Origin: CAVUXJ01 sp963814975
Lineage (GTDB): Bacteria; Acidobacteriota; Vicinamibacteria; Vicinamibacterales; CAVVIG01
Length of the DNA stretch: 64,000 nucleotides
NCBI GenBank assembly: GCA_963814975.1
Contig: CAWFFB010000011.1
Coordinates: forward strand, 6,149 to 70,148
Direction: 5' to 3'
Shown: positions 45,660-55,498 of the stretch, one piece after another
Layout of the letters: every line of letters starts with the position of its first letter
Numbering within the stretch: the stretch's first letter is position 1
Made by a program: the position numbers and the translations under genes
The notes under the pieces: generated by a model
What the model was told of the DNA's origin: nothing
Database searches by the model: none
What the model saw: only the letters and a program-made list of their open reading frames with translations

Positions 45660-46530
45660 CCAACCTGCGGAGCGAGGAGTTTCGTTGCGGCTTTCCAGGA
45701 CAGCGAACGGCTTGCGCTCGCCCATCAGTGGTAAGGCCCAGAGGTCTGACGGGTCTTCGGGTCCTGCGTGCTGTAGAGCAGGAAGCGGCCATCCCGCGAC
45801 CAGTCCAGCGGTGACTTACTTTGCGACGTGACGAGCAGCGGGTGCTCGTCAGCAGTACCGCTTGCGGGCTTCTCGAACAAGTCGGAGACGCCGTTGCGAG
45901 TGGACCGAAACACGACCTGACTCCCGTCGGGTGACCAGACTGCGTTGTTCTCGATGGCGCCATCAAACGTGAAGCGACTCGGCACGCCCCGGCCTACCTC
46001 GATGAGCCACACATCCTGGTTGCCTTGCACAACGCGGCCGACCGCGACCCGCTGACCATCCGGCGCGAGTTCAGGATGCGCCGACGCATTGTCGTCTGGC
46101 TGGCCGATGGCATCTAACACCTTACCGGTGCGATCGACCCAGACGAGCTGCCGCCTGAAGCCAGCACCCGTGCGATGGGCCAAGACTCCTGCTGCCGATA
46201 CCGAGAACGCGCTGCGGAACGTTCCGTCGTCCGTCCCAACCGCCTGCGCCACCGATACCGGCTCGCCAGCCACGGTCGCTCGCGCGGCATCGAAGGGATA
46301 TGCGGCGAGCACCCCCTGCGACACGAGCAGGAGATAGCCGGGTGCGGCATACACCGCAGCGGTTTCGGCGGGCATGACACGCGTCGGCTGGCCCTCGTCG
46401 AGCGAGCCCACATAGACGCCGTGTGTGTCCACCTGACCCGTCGCCATCGAGAAGAGGAATCGGCGGCCGTCCGGCAAGAACTGGGGCCAGCGATGGCTGC
46501 CTTGGGCGAGGAAATCGGGACCGTTTCGTT
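45660..46530 (-). pseudogene. PD40-propeller fragment (Ser/Thr-kinase type C-terminus)
   Basis: Propeller part resembling the C-terminus of acidobacterial PD40 serine/threonine kinases: HRWPQFLPDGRRFLFS, SVSAAGVLAHRTG, RQLVWVDRTGKVLDAIG, HPELAPDGQRVAVGR, DVWLIEVGRGVPSRFTFD and NAVWSPDGSQVVFRSTRNG. The frame breaks near 45735 (continuing ALPLMGERKPFAVLESRNET), and homology ends about 45665. The kinase domain is absent upstream. A related fragment lies at 58735-59160. Confidence 0.75.
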
Positions 46531-46776
46531 GGATGCAGGTATCTCCTGCCCCGCGGGGACTTGGTCGGTGTTTTTGCGCTCAGATGCGGGAGAACTCGGC
46601 GGAGCCGACTTTAGACCGATAGACGAATTGGCTTTCAACTCTTGGCCGACTGTGAGAAAACGGCCAAGACGCGCACGAAGCTTCGTGCGAGGCCAAGTGA
46701 AAGGCTTCGGACGGCGCGTAGTGCAGGCGGCGTTTGGGCGAACTACCGCTGAATTCGCCTCACAAGTGAGGTTCGC

Positions 46777-47982
46777 ATGCGAGTCAGACAATCCGTTCGA
46801 TGGGCCGTGCCGTTGCTGCTCGGCATTGTTGCGCTCAGCTACGCGCAGCAGCAACCGCCTATCGGCGTACCGGTAGCGCCGCTAGGGGCGGGACCATGGG
46901 TGTTCGATACGGCCGAGCAGCACAAGATTCGCGTCAGCGTTGTGACCAAAGGACTGTCGCATCCCTGGGCCATCGCGTTCCTTCCCGGTGGCGAGATGCT
47001 GATCACCGAACGGGGCGGTCGGCTACGCGTCGTTCGAGACGGAGTGCTCGACCCAAAACCCATCTCCGGCGTGCCCCAGGTCCGGACCGACGGCAACGGT
47101 GGTCTCATGGATGTGGCTCTCCACCCCCGGTTTACCGAGAATCGTTTGGTCTATCTCACGTACACCAAGCCGGTCGGAAACGGCATGGGCGCTCCGGCAT
47201 TGGCGCGGGGCCGGCTCGAGGCCGCCGCGCTTGTCGACGTCCGAGACCTTTTTGTCCCCGATACGTACGCGGGCAACTCCGGTCTCAACGGCCGCGTCGT
47301 CTTCGGACGTGACGGTAAAGTCTACATGTCCACCGGCGGCAGGTCGCAAAACGACATTGACAACGTTGCGCAGAATCCCATGAGCTTGCGCGGCAAGGTC
47401 CTGCGCCTCAACGAGGATGGCTCCGTACCGCCCGACAACCCCTTCGTGGGCCGGGCAGGCTATCGGCCGGAGATCTACAGCTTGGGGCATCGCAACACGC
47501 TGGGCCTCATCGTCCACCCACAGACCGGGATGCTCTGGCAACACGAAAACGGCCCCAACGGGGGCGACGAGATCAACATCATCTTGCCGGGGCGAGATTA
47601 CGGCTGGCCGGTTGTGAGTTTCGGACGCGACTATTCAGGCCCCCGCGTTTCCGCGCATCCGACCCGCGAGGGGACGGAGTCGCCGCTCGTCGTCTGGCTG
47701 CCCGCCATCGCGGTCGCCGGCATGGCCGTCTACACCGGCGACCAGTTTCCGGCGTGGAGAGGCAATGTGTTCGTCGGTGCCATGACCGAGGGCCGCATCC
47801 CCGGCACGGGCCACCTGCAACGCGTCGTGTTCAACGACAAGACAGAGGAGGTGCGGCGCGAGTCGATGTTAAGGGAGCTCAGGCAACGTATTCGTGAAGT
47901 GCGCCAAGGACCCGACGGGTTCCTGTACTTGCTCACAGACGAAGACGACGGTGCGCTCCTGCGAATCGAGCCGGCCCCGTGA
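46777..47982 (+). CDS. PQQ-dependent sugar dehydrogenase (YliI/glucose-sorbosone type)
   Basis: 401 residues, signal peptide (MRVRQSVRWAVPLLLGIVALSYA). Six-bladed propeller with the family marks GLSHPWAIAFLPGGEMLITERGGRL, GLMDVALHPRF, YSLGHRNTLGLIVHP, HENGPNGGDEINIILPGRDYGWP and the C-terminal PDGFLYLLTDEDDGALLRIEP. The His and Arg of LSHPWA and LGHRN are typical of PQQ and substrate binding. The enzyme oxidises aldose sugars in the periplasm and passes electrons to a quinone or cytochrome. The frame is intact, unlike most neighbours. The start lies inside the antisense strand of the PD40 remnant's upstream region. Confidence 0.92.
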   Translation: MRVRQSVRWAVPLLLGIVALSYAQQQPPIGVPVAPLGAGPWVFDTAEQHKIRVSVVTKGLSHPWAIAFLPGGEMLITERGGRLRVVRDGVLDPKPISGVPQVRTDGNGGLMDVALHPRFTENRLVYLTYTKPVGNGMGAPALARGRLEAAALVDVRDLFVPDTYAGNSGLNGRVVFGRDGKVYMSTGGRSQNDIDNVAQNPMSLRGKVLRLNEDGSVPPDNPFVGRAGYRPEIYSLGHRNTLGLIVHPQTGMLWQHENGPNGGDEINIILPGRDYGWPVVSFGRDYSGPRVSAHPTREGTESPLVVWLPAIAVAGMAVYTGDQFPAWRGNVFVGAMTEGRIPGTGHLQRVVFNDKTEEVRRESMLRELRQRIREVRQGPDGFLYLLTDEDDGALLRIEPAP

Positions 47983-48115
47983 AGCGTCCCGGTCTGTCGA
48001 AGGGACGGGTGGATGCGCGGGATTCACGTCGACGAGTGCGACGCAAACGGCGGTCGACAGAGCGGTGGCAAAGGCAATCGGCGAGTTGAACTCCGTCTTC
48101 TGACCTTCCGTTGTC

Positions 48116-48235
48116 ACTTTCTCTAGGTTTCTTGGTTCTTGGGTTTTGCTGACTTCTCTAGGTTCTTAGGTTTCTTGGGTTTTGCCTAGTAACCTGTCAC
48201 GGCTTCTCTTGAAACAATGGCCTAACAGTCACCTG
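48116..48235. repeat. Interspersed repeat, copy 1
   Basis: About 110 bp (CTTTCTCTAGGTTTCTTGG through AGTAACCTGTCACGGC) recur at 59686-59800 with small differences. The 5' half is built of 7-bp units (CTAGGTT, TCTTGGT, TCTTGGG, CTTAGGT). Confidence 0.8.
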
Positions 48236-48243
48236 TTTCCTCT

Positions 48244-48444
48244 CCCATGCCGGGCCTCAGCGACGCCACCGCGCGCGTCCTGATCGCGGAAATTGGCACG
48301 GGACATGAGCCGCTTCCCATCCGTCGGTCACCTGATTTCGCGGACCGGCTTCCACGTCTTGACGAAAGCGCGGGCAAACGGCGCTCGACACGTACGCGGC
48401 ATACCACGCCGTGGCTCACACCTACGTTGCTCATTGCCGCGTGA
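48244..48444 (+). pseudogene. IS110-family transposase remnant
   Basis: C-terminal Transposase_20-like domain: PGLSDATARVLIAEIG, then after a one-base insertion MSRFPSVGHLIS, then DESAGKRRSTRTRHTTPWLTPTLL. The N-terminal DEDD domain is gone. A different subfamily from the complete copy at 57337-58449. Confidence 0.75.
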
Positions 48445-49451
48445 GCCGCCACTGCCCATGATCAGTCGACCGTCGACGGCACCTTCTTGGCCGGGACGTT
48501 CCCGTTCGTTTTCGGCGAGATGTTCCCGCTTTGGCGCCGCGTCATTGACGGCTTTCGGAAGGTCCAGCGCCGCTGTCCCACGGTTGAAGCCGTTTCGAAC
48601 TCGTCGAGAATTACCAACGCTGAGCGTGGCGGGAAATCGGTGGAGGCCGGAGAGCCCAGAGTCGGTGTTCGCGTGTCTGGAGCGACGACGGCTGGCAGTG
48701 CGCAGACGGCGCGGACTCTCAGTTCCGAAACCGGGCCTGACGCTGTCTTAACCCCCGTGAAGACGCTGGCGTTCCTGCAGCGTTGCGCGCGAGGCGCGGG
48801 GGTGTAGTCCCGCGGCCAGTTGTCCGACGAGCGCCGCTACCAGTTGCGCGAATTGCGGGTCAGGCTTGGATGACGTTAGGGGTGCATCCGAGTGTGGTCA
48901 GCTGTTGCCTGACGCGTGGCGAGGTCGCCTGCCTTGCCGCCTGAGCGCCCACGGTATTTTGGAGGCGCCCTCCGTCAGGCCGGGTGAGGCTGCGGCGGCG
49001 GTTTGCCTGCGAGACCGGCGAAATCTTCAATGCTCTGGCTATTTCAGCCTCTCCTCACCCGGCACGGTGCGTGCTGTCGAACGCCCGGTGGGCCCTGCGT
49101 CGCTGTCGCAGCGCTGTGCAGGGTCCCCGCGAACCCCGAGTAGTCAGTCCGGTTCGAGCGTGGCTGGACCGGGGCTGGGATCTGGTCAGCTCGAAAAAAG
49201 AATTCATGTCCACGTCGTCCCGCCGGGCCGTGTGACCCGGAGCGATCTCTTTCCACTGGAGAAGAGCACCGACCCATGCGATCACATTGCAACCTCCAGC
49301 GAATCGGATCAGGCCCAGGAAGGTTCTCACCGTCCCGCGTCTACGCGACCGCGAACTGAGGTCCCGAAACATGGTCAAGCATGATCGCCTTGAAGGTGAC
49401 CGGACACGGCCACTGGATCACCAGCCACGGACCGCAACAGAGAGGAATGCC
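48445..49451. other. About 1 kb without a recognised gene
   Basis: Several open frames up to 172 residues exist on both strands, but none shows family-like motifs. Likely decayed sequence between the IS110 remnant and the porin gene. Confidence 0.5.
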
Positions 49452-50837
49452 ATGCACCACACTGTCCAAAGTGTTCTTGTATCGCGTTCAGTGTTTCGAA
49501 TGAGCGCGGTCTTCATCTACGCTTGTGCATTGTTATCCGGTAGCGCTTTGGCGCAACAGGCACCGGCAAGCCAATCCGTAGCGCAGGTCATACCCTGCGT
49601 CTCCAAGCCGGGAGAACGCCAAGTGTGTGCGGCCGATACGGCGGCGGGGGTGGCGTTGCTGCGCTCGACCGGCGACGCCAGCTGCCTCCTGGGGAAGACC
49701 TGGGGATATGACAACGCGGGCGTTTGGGTGTCCGACGGTTGCGGGGGCGAATTTGCTGTCGGCGGGACCAGCGAGGCGAGCGGGGGGAGCGACTTTGTTG
49801 GAACGTTCGAGCCATACGGTCAATGGCGTAATCATCTGGCCGCGTTCAATGACACTGCGGAGGTGCAGGACAATGCGACCCGCGTCGGTATCAATTTCCG
49901 AACCCGCGGCGCAATCAATATGTTCGTCGGCACCGAGTGGGGAGTGAACCTGGTGAAAAGCTCGACTCAATTCAACCTCTCCGCCTCGGGGCCTGGAGAG
50001 TTTGGAGTCGTAGAAACGCAAACCAATCCAGTGTTCAATGCACGACTTGGATTTGTCGGAATAGATTTTGGACCGCTGGGCCGGGTCGCCATTGGAAAAC
50101 AGACCGCCGTCCATTACGACGTCACCAGTTACACAACCGATCGATTCAATGTGTTTGGCGGCCAGGGGACATCAACCTACGTCGCAGGTACTGACGGAGG
50201 CGCGTCAGGTACGGGCTTTGCCGACCGCGTGGTGAACTACCGGAACACCATCTTCAAGATATTCGAGGTCGGGATCCAGGGACAGTTCCGCGGCACTGAC
50301 TCGAATGGCGTCGGCGGTTCGCTCCAGCTCACAATCCTCCCTGGAGTGAAGGTCGGCGGCGCAATCACTCACACCAACTGGTCACCGACGACGCAGGACT
50401 TGGTCCAGGGCCTGGGCGGAAATGCCGACTATACAGCCGTTGGTACTCGCATCGACTGGCGGATCCTCGAACTGGGACTTGTCTACTCTCATCAGAAACA
50501 TGGGGACATGGTGCAGGTCCCAATCGGGAACCTGAACACTCCCGTGGCATTCGATGCGAACGGTGTCGAGCTGTATGCGCGCGCAGGCTTGGGACCGATC
50601 GGCGTGATTGGTGGGTTTACTTACCAGAATCCGGACGTCAACGACCCGTTGGTCGATCCCGATTTCAAAACCCAGTACCTAATCCTGGGAGGCGAGTGGT
50701 TTGTCGCTCGAACGGCCAAGATCTACACGGAAAGCAAGATCGATCTCGACAGCGTGACGGCGACGGGAGCTTCAGGTGATAGCGTGTTCACAATCGGTTT
50801 CCGGTACGACTTCTCCTGGCGCATCAGTCACAAGTAA
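49452..50837 (+). CDS. DUF3011-porin fusion, outer membrane
   Basis: 461 residues from ATG 49452 (AGAGG upstream). A signal peptide (ending SGSALA) leads to a DUF3011-like module (about 36-97: PCVSKPGERQVCAADTAAG, LGKTWGYDNAGVWVSDGCGGEF), then a Gram-negative porin barrel (GTFEPYGQWRNHL to the terminal aromatic strand FTIGFRYDFSW). Trimeric general diffusion of anions or small solutes is typical for such porins. The N-terminal module is an unusual addition. A decayed 3' copy lies at 53820-53975. The intact frame contrasts with its surroundings. Confidence 0.8.
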   Translation: MHHTVQSVLVSRSVFRMSAVFIYACALLSGSALAQQAPASQSVAQVIPCVSKPGERQVCAADTAAGVALLRSTGDASCLLGKTWGYDNAGVWVSDGCGGEFAVGGTSEASGGSDFVGTFEPYGQWRNHLAAFNDTAEVQDNATRVGINFRTRGAINMFVGTEWGVNLVKSSTQFNLSASGPGEFGVVETQTNPVFNARLGFVGIDFGPLGRVAIGKQTAVHYDVTSYTTDRFNVFGGQGTSTYVAGTDGGASGTGFADRVVNYRNTIFKIFEVGIQGQFRGTDSNGVGGSLQLTILPGVKVGGAITHTNWSPTTQDLVQGLGGNADYTAVGTRIDWRILELGLVYSHQKHGDMVQVPIGNLNTPVAFDANGVELYARAGLGPIGVIGGFTYQNPDVNDPLVDPDFKTQYLILGGEWFVARTAKIYTESKIDLDSVTATGASGDSVFTIGFRYDFSWRISHK

Positions 50838-51111
50838 GAACCAGGTTCGGTCTGTTGAATGACGATCAGGTCATGGTTCGGTTGCCGCCGGGGACCGTGA
50901 CGCAGCTCGAGACCCTTGTCCTAGACGCTCGGGTTGGTGAGACCGGCTTCCTAAGAAACTCCGTCCGGCGCGGACGTGGCTCTCGGATGGAGAAGCGGTG
51001 ATGGTGTCGCTCGAGCCAGGCACGTAAATACCGTTGGGGTCCCCGGAGCGCCTCGTTGAATCCGACGACTGAACTCGATTCCAGGCATGACAGGCATGAA
51101 AGGAGTGCGCC
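50838..51111. other. Intergenic, no gene recognised
   Basis: 274 bp between the porin and aquaporin genes; no hairpin or repeat seen apart from the ribosome site AAAGGAG at the end. Confidence 0.5.
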
Positions 51112-51837
51112 GTGTTTTCTAAGCTCTCTGCGGAGTTTATCGGCACGTTCTGGCTCGTTCTCGGAGGGTGCGGCAGCGCGGTCCTCGCGGCCGCCTTTCC
51201 CGCCGTCGGGATCGGATTGCTCGGGGTGTCACTGGCTTTCGGTCTCACGGTGGTAACGGGGGCGTACGCGCTCGGCCCAATCTCGGGCGGTCACTTCAAC
51301 CCCGCTGTCACCGTCGGCCTATGGGCAGGAGGTCGCTTTCCCGCCGGCCTGCTGTTGCCTTACAGCGTGGCGCAAGTCCTCGGTGGCATCGCCGGCGCAG
51401 CCGTGCTCTACCTCATCGCGAGCGGGCGCGCGGATTTCAGCCTCGCCGGCGGGTTCGCGTCCAACGGCTACGGCGCGCACTCACCGGGCGACTATTCGCT
51501 TGCGGCGGGGCTCGTGTGCGAAGTCGTGATGACGTTCATGTTCCTGGTCGTCATTCTCGGCACCACACACAAACGCGCTCCAGTTGGATTCGCGGGCCTC
51601 GCCATCGGCCTCGCCCTCACACTGATCCATCTGATCAGCATCCCGGTGACGAACACCTCGGTCAATCCGGCGCGCAGTACGGCGACCGCGGTGTTCGTCG
51701 GAGGCTGGGCCCTTCAGCAGCTCTGGCTGTTCTGGGGTGCGCCGGTGATCGGTGCCGCAATCGCCGGCTTCGCATACAAGGCGGTTCTCGAAGGCTCAGT
51801 CGAGGAACCGCCGGTGACCGGACGCACTCGTTCCTAA
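51112..51837 (+). CDS. aqpZ: Aquaporin Z
   Basis: 241 residues, six membrane segments with both NPA boxes: GHFNPAVTVG and TSVNPARSTA. Water-selective subfamily features: narrow ar/R signature Phe (LAFGLTV), His (LIHLIS) and Arg (NPARS). Start is GTG 51112 with AAAGGAG upstream. Passive water channel in the inner membrane. The best-conserved single gene in this region. Confidence 0.95.
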   Translation: MFSKLSAEFIGTFWLVLGGCGSAVLAAAFPAVGIGLLGVSLAFGLTVVTGAYALGPISGGHFNPAVTVGLWAGGRFPAGLLLPYSVAQVLGGIAGAAVLYLIASGRADFSLAGGFASNGYGAHSPGDYSLAAGLVCEVVMTFMFLVVILGTTHKRAPVGFAGLAIGLALTLIHLISIPVTNTSVNPARSTATAVFVGGWALQQLWLFWGAPVIGAAIAGFAYKAVLEGSVEEPPVTGRTRS

Positions 51838-51989
51838 GACACTTCTGATTCCGGCTGGGAATGGTCTCGGGCGAACCGCTATGACTGCGTCGTACGACGT
51901 GACTCGCCATGTTTCGCACCGGTGACGTACCGGCTGCGGTTTCCTACTCTCGGTCGAACCGTGCGTGTCGAATTTCAGGCGTCCGGCTG

Positions 51990-52217
51990 TTTCGGTGACA
52001 GTGCGAACAACAATCCGCACGAAGCTATTGTTCTCGACGATGAATGCAGAATCTCAATGAGCGCACCGCCATCGCCGGTGATCAGCCGCGCGCCTTCGAA
52101 CAACGAGGAGCCCGGGGCGGTGCGTCCTTGACTCGACGTCTGAAAAGAGAAAGCCGCGGCCAGGACGATCCCGGCCAGCAGTATGAGGAACGAGAGCATG
52201 ACCCGTGTCAGGCGCAT
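51990..52217 (-). pseudogene. Amidohydrolase N-terminal fragment
   Basis: Signal peptide MRLTRVMLSFLILLAGIVLA and the amidohydrolase start LFEGARLITGDGGALIE, then (after a one-base loss near 52060) NSAFIVENNSFVRI. The metal-binding HxH and the catalytic barrel are absent because the fragment stops at about 51995. Truncated gene. Confidence 0.65.
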
Positions 52218-52284
52218 TTAGAGTTTCCCCAGTCAACGGGCGCAAGGGCAGACTAGTCGAGGAAGCTGTGAACAGCAGGAAGTG

Positions 52285-52500
52285 CTACACGATCGCGGCC
52301 GAGCTCGGCGATCCGCGTCGTTTCGCCAGCGCGCCCAGGCTCATGGCCTTCGTCGGCTCATTCCGTGCGAGCACTCCAGCGGCACCAAGTCGGCGCGGGA
52401 AGCGATCGCCAAGACCGGTAACGCCCGTCTCCGTCGGGTCCTAGTCGAAGCCGCGTGGCACTATCGCCCACCATCCATTCGTCGGGCGCACGCTCCAGCC
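52285..52500 (+). pseudogene. IS110-family transposase remnant
   Basis: TIAAELGDPRRFASAPRLMAFVG, then in another frame EHSSGTKSAREAIAKTGNARLRRVLVEAAWHY. These are the C-terminal motifs of IS110 transposases. Frame-broken and truncated. Confidence 0.75.
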
Positions 52501-52596
52501 GCGCCAGGATCGCGCGCCGCCTCGTCGGTATCAATGACTGACCGCACGCGGTAAGCCGAAGCAACACAACGTGCCCTGGACATCGGTCTTTCAATA

Positions 52597-53487
52597 TCAG
52601 CGCACCGACGTCGGACTTGACGCGGCCGTCCTCCGCACGAGAACGGCGAGCAGCGTGGCCAGCGCCAGCAGCGCCGCAAGGGCAAGCGCCGCTTTGAGGA
52701 TAACGAGGGTCGCCAGGCCGTCGAGGTCCGCAATGGTCTGCATGCGCATCCGATTTGCGGCGTCGAAAACCTTACTGCGGAGATCTTCGACCTGTTCCAG
52801 CATCAGGTTCCGTTGGCGGTTTATGTCGGCGAGCGCCGCCCGGGTCTGCTCGTCGACGGTGGCCAACGCGGCCTGACGTTCGCTGGTAAGGTGGTCCAGG
52901 ACATCCGCCACAATTCTGTCCAGCGCGTCGATTGCCTCGACACGCTCGTTGCGAACGGAAGCGATTCCGCTCGCAGTGGCACGATCGATCGACTCGGGAG
53001 AAGTGAGCGCGTCGACGCGGTGGATCAGGCTCGTCATCGACTCGAGCGTTGAAATTACCAGGCGTGTTTCGTCCCGTGCGGCCAAATCGTCGGCGAGGAG
53101 CTCGCTTTGCCAGCGCGCCGCCTTCGGGAGATACCCCGAGTAGATGTCGAGTCTCGTGGCAATATCGGCGACAGAGCCGCCGATGTCGCCGATGATGCCG
53201 AACACGTCCCGGTCCCCCGTACCAGCCATCTTCACGAGGAACGGGGAGATTGATGGGCGCGACGAAACGGACGGCCCGGCAATCGGATTCTCGCGCGTCC
53301 ACGCGTTGATTTGTGCCAGGGTTTGCTCGAAGACATCCGGCCGTCTGGCGACGAACCTCATCCGGTTCTCCACCTCGGCTCGAATCTTTCGAGCAGATTC
53401 GACGGCGACCGGCTGAAGCGAGCCGAAGCGATCCCCACCGGCGCCATCGGTCAGGTAGTACTCAATCTGCGCCGCGAGCGCCAGCAT
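52597..53487 (-). CDS. Hypothetical helical protein with a C-terminal membrane segment
   Basis: 296 residues. The central part (about 120-255) is rich in helical coiled-coil repeats (DHLTSERQAALATVDEQTRAALADINRQRNLMLEQV) and ends with a membrane segment (LVILKAALALAALLALATLLAVLV) and a basic tail. The architecture, one long coiled coil anchored by a membrane end, resembles sensory or anchoring proteins. Start at 53487 has no strong ribosome site. Not identified. Confidence 0.6.
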   Translation of the reverse strand: MLALAAQIEYYLTDGAGGDRFGSLQPVAVESARKIRAEVENRMRFVARRPDVFEQTLAQINAWTRENPIAGPSVSSRPSISPFLVKMAGTGDRDVFGIIGDIGGSVADIATRLDIYSGYLPKAARWQSELLADDLAARDETRLVISTLESMTSLIHRVDALTSPESIDRATASGIASVRNERVEAIDALDRIVADVLDHLTSERQAALATVDEQTRAALADINRQRNLMLEQVEDLRSKVFDAANRMRMQTIADLDGLATLVILKAALALAALLALATLLAVLVRRTAASSPTSVR

Positions 53488-53819
53488 TCCGAGCGTGGGG
53501 ACTCGCTTCCTGTGAGCGAGCAGGCGACTGGCCCGGCTCCGCTACCGTTCGCACCAGCAGATTTGCAGGCGGCCATGATCCCTGCCAGACCACCGGGCAC
53601 TACGCTATTTCAGCTGCATGCCACCGGCGATCGTTTATGGTCGTGATTAATGGGCCGGACGCACCCTCGCGACGGTCAATGACCAGAGTTCGCCGAAAGA
53701 GCAAACTCGATGCCATAGGGGCGAGCGGCGAACGTGAAGGGACCCCTTTCGAGGACAGGTCTCGTGGTGTCAGGAACCGTTTTCGAAAATGCAACGTGGC
53801 TCTTCAAGCCCGTTCGCTT
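53488..53819. other. Intergenic, no gene recognised
   Basis: 332 bp between the coiled-coil protein and the porin remnant. No motif seen. Confidence 0.4.
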
Positions 53820-53975
53820 CTCCCGTTGGATTCGATGCGAACGGTGACGAGTTATATGCGCGCGCAGGATTGGGACCGATCAGCTTGATTGGTGGGTCTA
53901 CTTACCCGAAAACGGACGTCAACCCGTTGGTCGACGACTTGTCCTGGCGCATTCAGCATCGCAAGAGCTTTGCGT
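53820..53975 (+). pseudogene. Porin 3' fragment with internal deletion
   Basis: Translated SPVGFDANGDELYARAGLGP then ISLIGGSTYPKTDVNPLVD, close to the porin at 49452-50837, then a jump to DLSWRIQHRK, which corresponds to its last strand. The segment between was lost. A duplicated and decayed copy. Confidence 0.85.
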
Positions 53976-54854
53976 GTCGGCTTGGACTCTTCGTCCACGT
54001 GCATGTCGGACACGCAGAGCCATTGCAATGCTGGCCTCGGATCAATCCTCGGGCGTGCGGCGACGTGCTCCCCGCGATCAGGACCGGACCGAGACGCCGC
54101 GGGCCAGCTCTCCCGCCCCGGTTCCCCAACGAGATATGACCTTCACTACCTGCGTGAATGGTAAATTCACGGGATGCACGCGCTGGCGAGGCAAGATGAG
54201 CAGGGCTGGTTCACGTGCGCGCCGCTATCATGGAGCTTGCGGCGCGCACCACGGGAATGCATCCAGCCAGAGTCAGCGACTCCCCTTCTCCTCACGTATC
54301 GTCCCAAACGAACTCGTGCGGTGGCCAGGTATATGCCGTGACTTGTCGTGTCGAACTTCCGGTTCGGGGAGGCTGATGAGTGAACCATGTGACGAACTGA
54401 ATTCGGGAGCCCCAGCGGACCGCACTGTAGGCACGGAGCATCAGCCTAATCCGGGTCCCTCCGGTATTCCGGGCATTCTCTAACAGTTCGGACGAACCGC
54501 CCGGCGCGGCTCGATTTGTTCTCGGCGACACCTCAAAAACCCCGATAAATCCAACGTTGTTGTCACAACGCTCGGGCACGCAGTTTGCCGCTTAACGTAC
54601 GCCGCGGGCCACGCTGGGCGCGCAGGCCGCTCGCTGAGGGCGCCATGGTCTCGACGGCCGGGCGCTGATCACGGGAGAACTGCGGTTCGTTGAAAGGTCG
54701 AGCTGGATACTCGGTGTCGTTGGCCTGCTATCAGATCGCCTTGAGGTTTGTGATGAACCGAGCTGCGGTGGGCGGGGTTTGGCCACGCCGCCTTCGTTGC
54801 GGTAGATTCTGCTTGGCGCTCGGCATGGTTCACGGGGCGCCGAAGGGAGAGGTT
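53976..54854. other. About 880 bp without a recognised gene
   Basis: Short frames only, no motifs seen. Probably decayed sequence. Confidence 0.4.
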
Positions 54855-55130
54855 ATGCCGCGCACCTTCAGTCGACGAGCATTCGTGACAGGGGTGGGGA
54901 TGCTGAGCGTCCCCCTGATCGCCTTCACGCAGGAGAAAAAGGAGGAGGGCGACGACAAGAGTCGCGAAGAGAAAAAGAAAGAAGCGGAGAAGAAAGCGGA
55001 CGAGAAAAAGGAAGATGCGAAGGACAAGGCTGAGGATGCGGTCGACGACAGGGACAAGGTCGTCGATGCCCCCGGTACCGATCGCAGCCAGGACCGACGG
55101 CAGGATCGACGACGCGATGCAGTCAAGTGA
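54855..55130 (+). CDS. Secreted highly charged protein, Tat signal
   Basis: 91 residues. Twin-arginine start (MPRTFSRRAFVTGVGMLSVP) followed by a mature part almost purely Lys, Glu, Asp and Arg (EKKEEGDDKSREEKKKEAEK and so on). GGGAGAGG precedes the start. Not recognised; possibly intrinsically disordered. Confidence 0.55.
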   Translation: MPRTFSRRAFVTGVGMLSVPLIAFTQEKKEEGDDKSREEKKKEAEKKADEKKEDAKDKAEDAVDDRDKVVDAPGTDRSQDRRQDRRRDAVK

Positions 55131-55498
55131 CGGATCGCGTTCTCGGGCTCGCTCTCCGACGAGACGAGCTGGGTCCGGTTGGTGAGTTCCACGTGTTCAA
55201 GCGATTGCGTTTGACGGTGCTGCCTCTGCACGTCGAGGTTGTCGCCATAGAACAGACGGTTCCCGGGCATCGAGCAGCGCCGAGCACGGCTCCGCCTCAG
55301 CAAAACGAAGCGCGACTGGCATCGCAGGCTTGAGCTAGGCGGAGGGCGAACTCGTCATCGATCGGAGGCTCGATCTGCGTTAATGGGCCGAGCACTCGAC
55401 TGAGAAGGAACGCAAGTTTATTGAGGAGGGTGCGTTCTGGGTCGAATGATCGCCGCTAACCATTGGGACCCCACAAATTGGCGGCGACGGTGCAGAAG
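55131..55498. other. Intergenic, no gene recognised
   Basis: 368 bp with no recognisable gene. Confidence 0.4.
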
